DNA from: Geobacter sp.
Lineage (GTDB): Bacteria; Desulfobacterota; Desulfuromonadia; Geobacterales; Geobacteraceae
DNA length: 64,000 bases
Assembly: GCA_003574885.1 (NCBI GenBank)
Contig: PJFC01000004.1
Span: forward strand, 62,001-126,000
Direction of reading: 5' to 3'
Of the stretch, positions 62,604 through 64,000 are shown piece after piece. The position numbers and the translations under genes were made by a program. Position 1 is the stretch's first letter. Every line of letters begins with the position of its first letter. Below the pieces are notes generated by a model that made no database searches, was not told the DNA's origin, and was given only the letters and a program-made list of their open reading frames with translations.

Positions 62604-64000
62604 CTACTGGCCAAGCGCTACCTTGAGGTCCGCTTCCGGAGTGCTGATCGGGCCGAGGTTGAAGTTCTGCACCAGGAAGTCGAGGACGTTGGGGGTGATG
62701 AAGGCCGGCAGGGCCGGACCGATCTTGATGTTCTTGATCCCCAGGTGGAGGAGGGAGAGGAGGATGACAACCGCCTTCTGCTCGTACCAGGAGAGAATGA
62801 AGGAGAGCGGCAGTTCGTTGACGCCGCAGTTGAAAGCACCGGCCAGGGCCATGGCGATCTGCAGGGCCGAGTACGCGTCGTTGCACTGCCCCACGTCCAG
62901 AAGCCGGGGAATACCGCCGATGTCGCCGAACTCCAGCTTGTTGAAACGGTACTTGCCGCAGGCCAGGGTCAGGATAACGCAGTCTTGGGGGACTTTCTCC
63001 GCCAGCTCGGTGTAGTAGTTGCGGCCAGGCTTGGCGCCGTCGCAGCCGCCGATGAGGAAGAAGTGCTTGATGGCGCCTGCCTTAACTCCCTCGATCACCT
63101 TGTCAGCGACGCCGAGGACGGCATCATGGCCGAAGCCGGTGAGGATCTCCTTGTCCGGGGCATCGGCGAGCTCGGAACATTCGAGGGCCTTGTTGATCAC
63201 TTCGCTGAAGTTCCAGCCGGTGATGTGCTTGATGCCGGGCCATCCCACCTGTCCCCAGGAAAAGAGGCGGTCCTTGTAGGAGTCGGCAGGGCGCTGGATG
63301 CAGTTGGTGTTGAAGATGATGGCGCCGGGGAAATTGGGGAACTCCTTGTGCTGGTCCTGCCAGGCACCACCGAAGTTGCCGTAGAGATGGGAATACTTTT
63401 TCAGTTCCGGGTAGGCGTGGGCCGGGAGCATCTCGCCATGGGTGTAAATGTCGATCCCTTTTCCCTCGGTCTGCTTCAGGATCTCCTCCAGCATGCGCAG
63501 GTCGTGACCGGAGACGAGGATCCCCTTGTTCTTCCTGGTGCCGATCGGGACCTTGGTCGGAACCGGCATGCCGTAGTGGGCGATATGCCCCTCGTTGAGC
63601 ATCCCCATAACCTTTATGTTGAGCTTGCCGCACTCCATGGCAAGGCCGACGAAGTCCATGAGGCCCTTGGAGTCGTCAGCGGTGGCGGCCAGCGCCTTGT
63701 GGAAGAAGGCGAAGACTTCCTCGTCCTTCCTCCCAAGGATGAAAGCGTGGTCGGCATAGGCAGCCATCCCCTTGAGGCCGTAGATGAGGATCTCGATGGC
63801 GGAACGGATGTCCTGGTCGCTGTGCTGGGTGTTGATGCCGTGTTCCTTCCCCTGCTTGACGAGACCGGCCAGATCGTCGGCGATGACCCAGGCTGCGGGG
63901 CCGGTGGTGATCGCAGGGGCGCTGGCCCCGTTCTTGGTGCGGTAGGCGGTCTCGTAGCTCGCCTTGATCTTTTCCTTGCTGTCAAAACATTTGCGGAGTT
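62604..64000 (-). CDS. hcp: Hybrid-cluster protein (Hcp), partial at window edge
   Basis: About 465 residues are visible of a protein of about 550; the N-terminus is beyond position 64000. Ligands of the hybrid Fe-S-O cluster are recognisable: His in SGHDLR, Glu in HGEMLP, Cys in NTNCIQRP, Cys in GGCDGAK, and Cys in LACGKYRFNK. Hcp reduces hydroxylamine or NO and protects against nitrosative stress. The stop at 62604 is followed by a strong terminator. Confidence 0.92.
   Translation of the reverse strand, partial: LRKCFDSKEKIKASYETAYRTKNGASAPAITTGPAAWVIADDLAGLVKQGKEHGINTQHSDQDIRSAIEILIYGLKGMAAYADHAFILGRKDEEVFAFFHKALAATADDSKGLMDFVGLAMECGKLNIKVMGMLNEGHIAHYGMPVPTKVPIGTRKNKGILVSGHDLRMLEEILKQTEGKGIDIYTHGEMLPAHAYPELKKYSHLYGNFGGAWQDQHKEFPNFPGAIIFNTNCIQRPADSYKDRLFSWGQVGWPGIKHITGWNFSEVINKALECSELADAPDKEILTGFGHDAVLGVADKVIEGVKAGAIKHFFLIGGCDGAKPGRNYYTELAEKVPQDCVILTLACGKYRFNKLEFGDIGGIPRLLDVGQCNDAYSALQIAMALAGAFNCGVNELPLSFILSWYEQKAVVILLSLLHLGIKNIKIGPALPAFITPNVLDFLVQNFNLGPISTPEADLKVALGQ

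Overview
The window looks like chromosomal DNA of a Geobacter-like Desulfuromonadales bacterium. Three things point there: the gene order rpsB-tsf-pyrH-frr-uppS-cdsA-dxr-rseP-tsaB-ilvD-ilvB-ilvN-ilvC-psd-pssA-leuA (the order I remember for Geobacter), a T-box leader in front of leuA (known in Geobacter relatives), and hopanoid genes of the hpnG/hpnJ/hpnK type. The species is not determined. No rRNA, tRNA, CRISPR array, transposase or phage gene was seen.

Layout. (1) 1-12313 is the most accessory-looking part. It holds a two-partner secretion pair (TpsB transporter and a 1855-residue TpsA exoprotein with 24 GLUG repeats and four MBG-type repeats), a PAPS-type sulfotransferase, a TauE-like anion permease, and CysD plus a CysN-CysC fusion that makes APS and PAPS. 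Together they suggest a sulfated secreted product. (2) 12348-15584 (minus strand) encodes an IPT/TIG-domain secreted protein and the LPS-export permeases LptG and LptF. (3) 15836-23692 is the translation and envelope housekeeping run, with an apparent AUU start on cdsA. (4) 23852-32782 is branched-chain amino-acid synthesis (ilvDBNC, leuA) with phospholipid synthesis (psd-pssA) between; leuA sits behind a leucine T-box. (5) 32948-37080 has a small secreted protein, a cold-shock protein, a LOG-family protein and leuCD. (6) 37242-40701 is a lipid-transport (Mla/MCE) operon that starts with an unusual aromatic-Pro repeat protein and has no ATPase gene between mlaE and mlaD. (7) 40780-45253 is a hopanoid/terpenoid locus: a CruF-like protein, HpnG, HpnJ, HpnK and a small SMR-type transporter. 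(8) 45330-60000 is mixed: redox and PDZ proteins, AsnRS, acyl-CoA synthetase, LpxC, two YkgJ-type Cys-cluster proteins, a DEAD-box helicase with a terminator in its leader, lipoproteins, a BioD/DRTGG protein and a MshEN-domain protein. (9) 60177-64000 has class I fumarase, an orphan membrane sensor-like protein and most of a hybrid-cluster protein (Hcp) that runs off the right edge.

Two small inverted-repeat families occupy intergenic gaps in the housekeeping operons: long imperfect palindromes at 18697, 22840 and 27901, and GTAGGGG...CCCCTAC elements at 25521, 27322 and 36491. Promoters, terminators and operators were read by eye from consensus sequences and hairpins and are predictions. Family names come from motif recognition without a database search.
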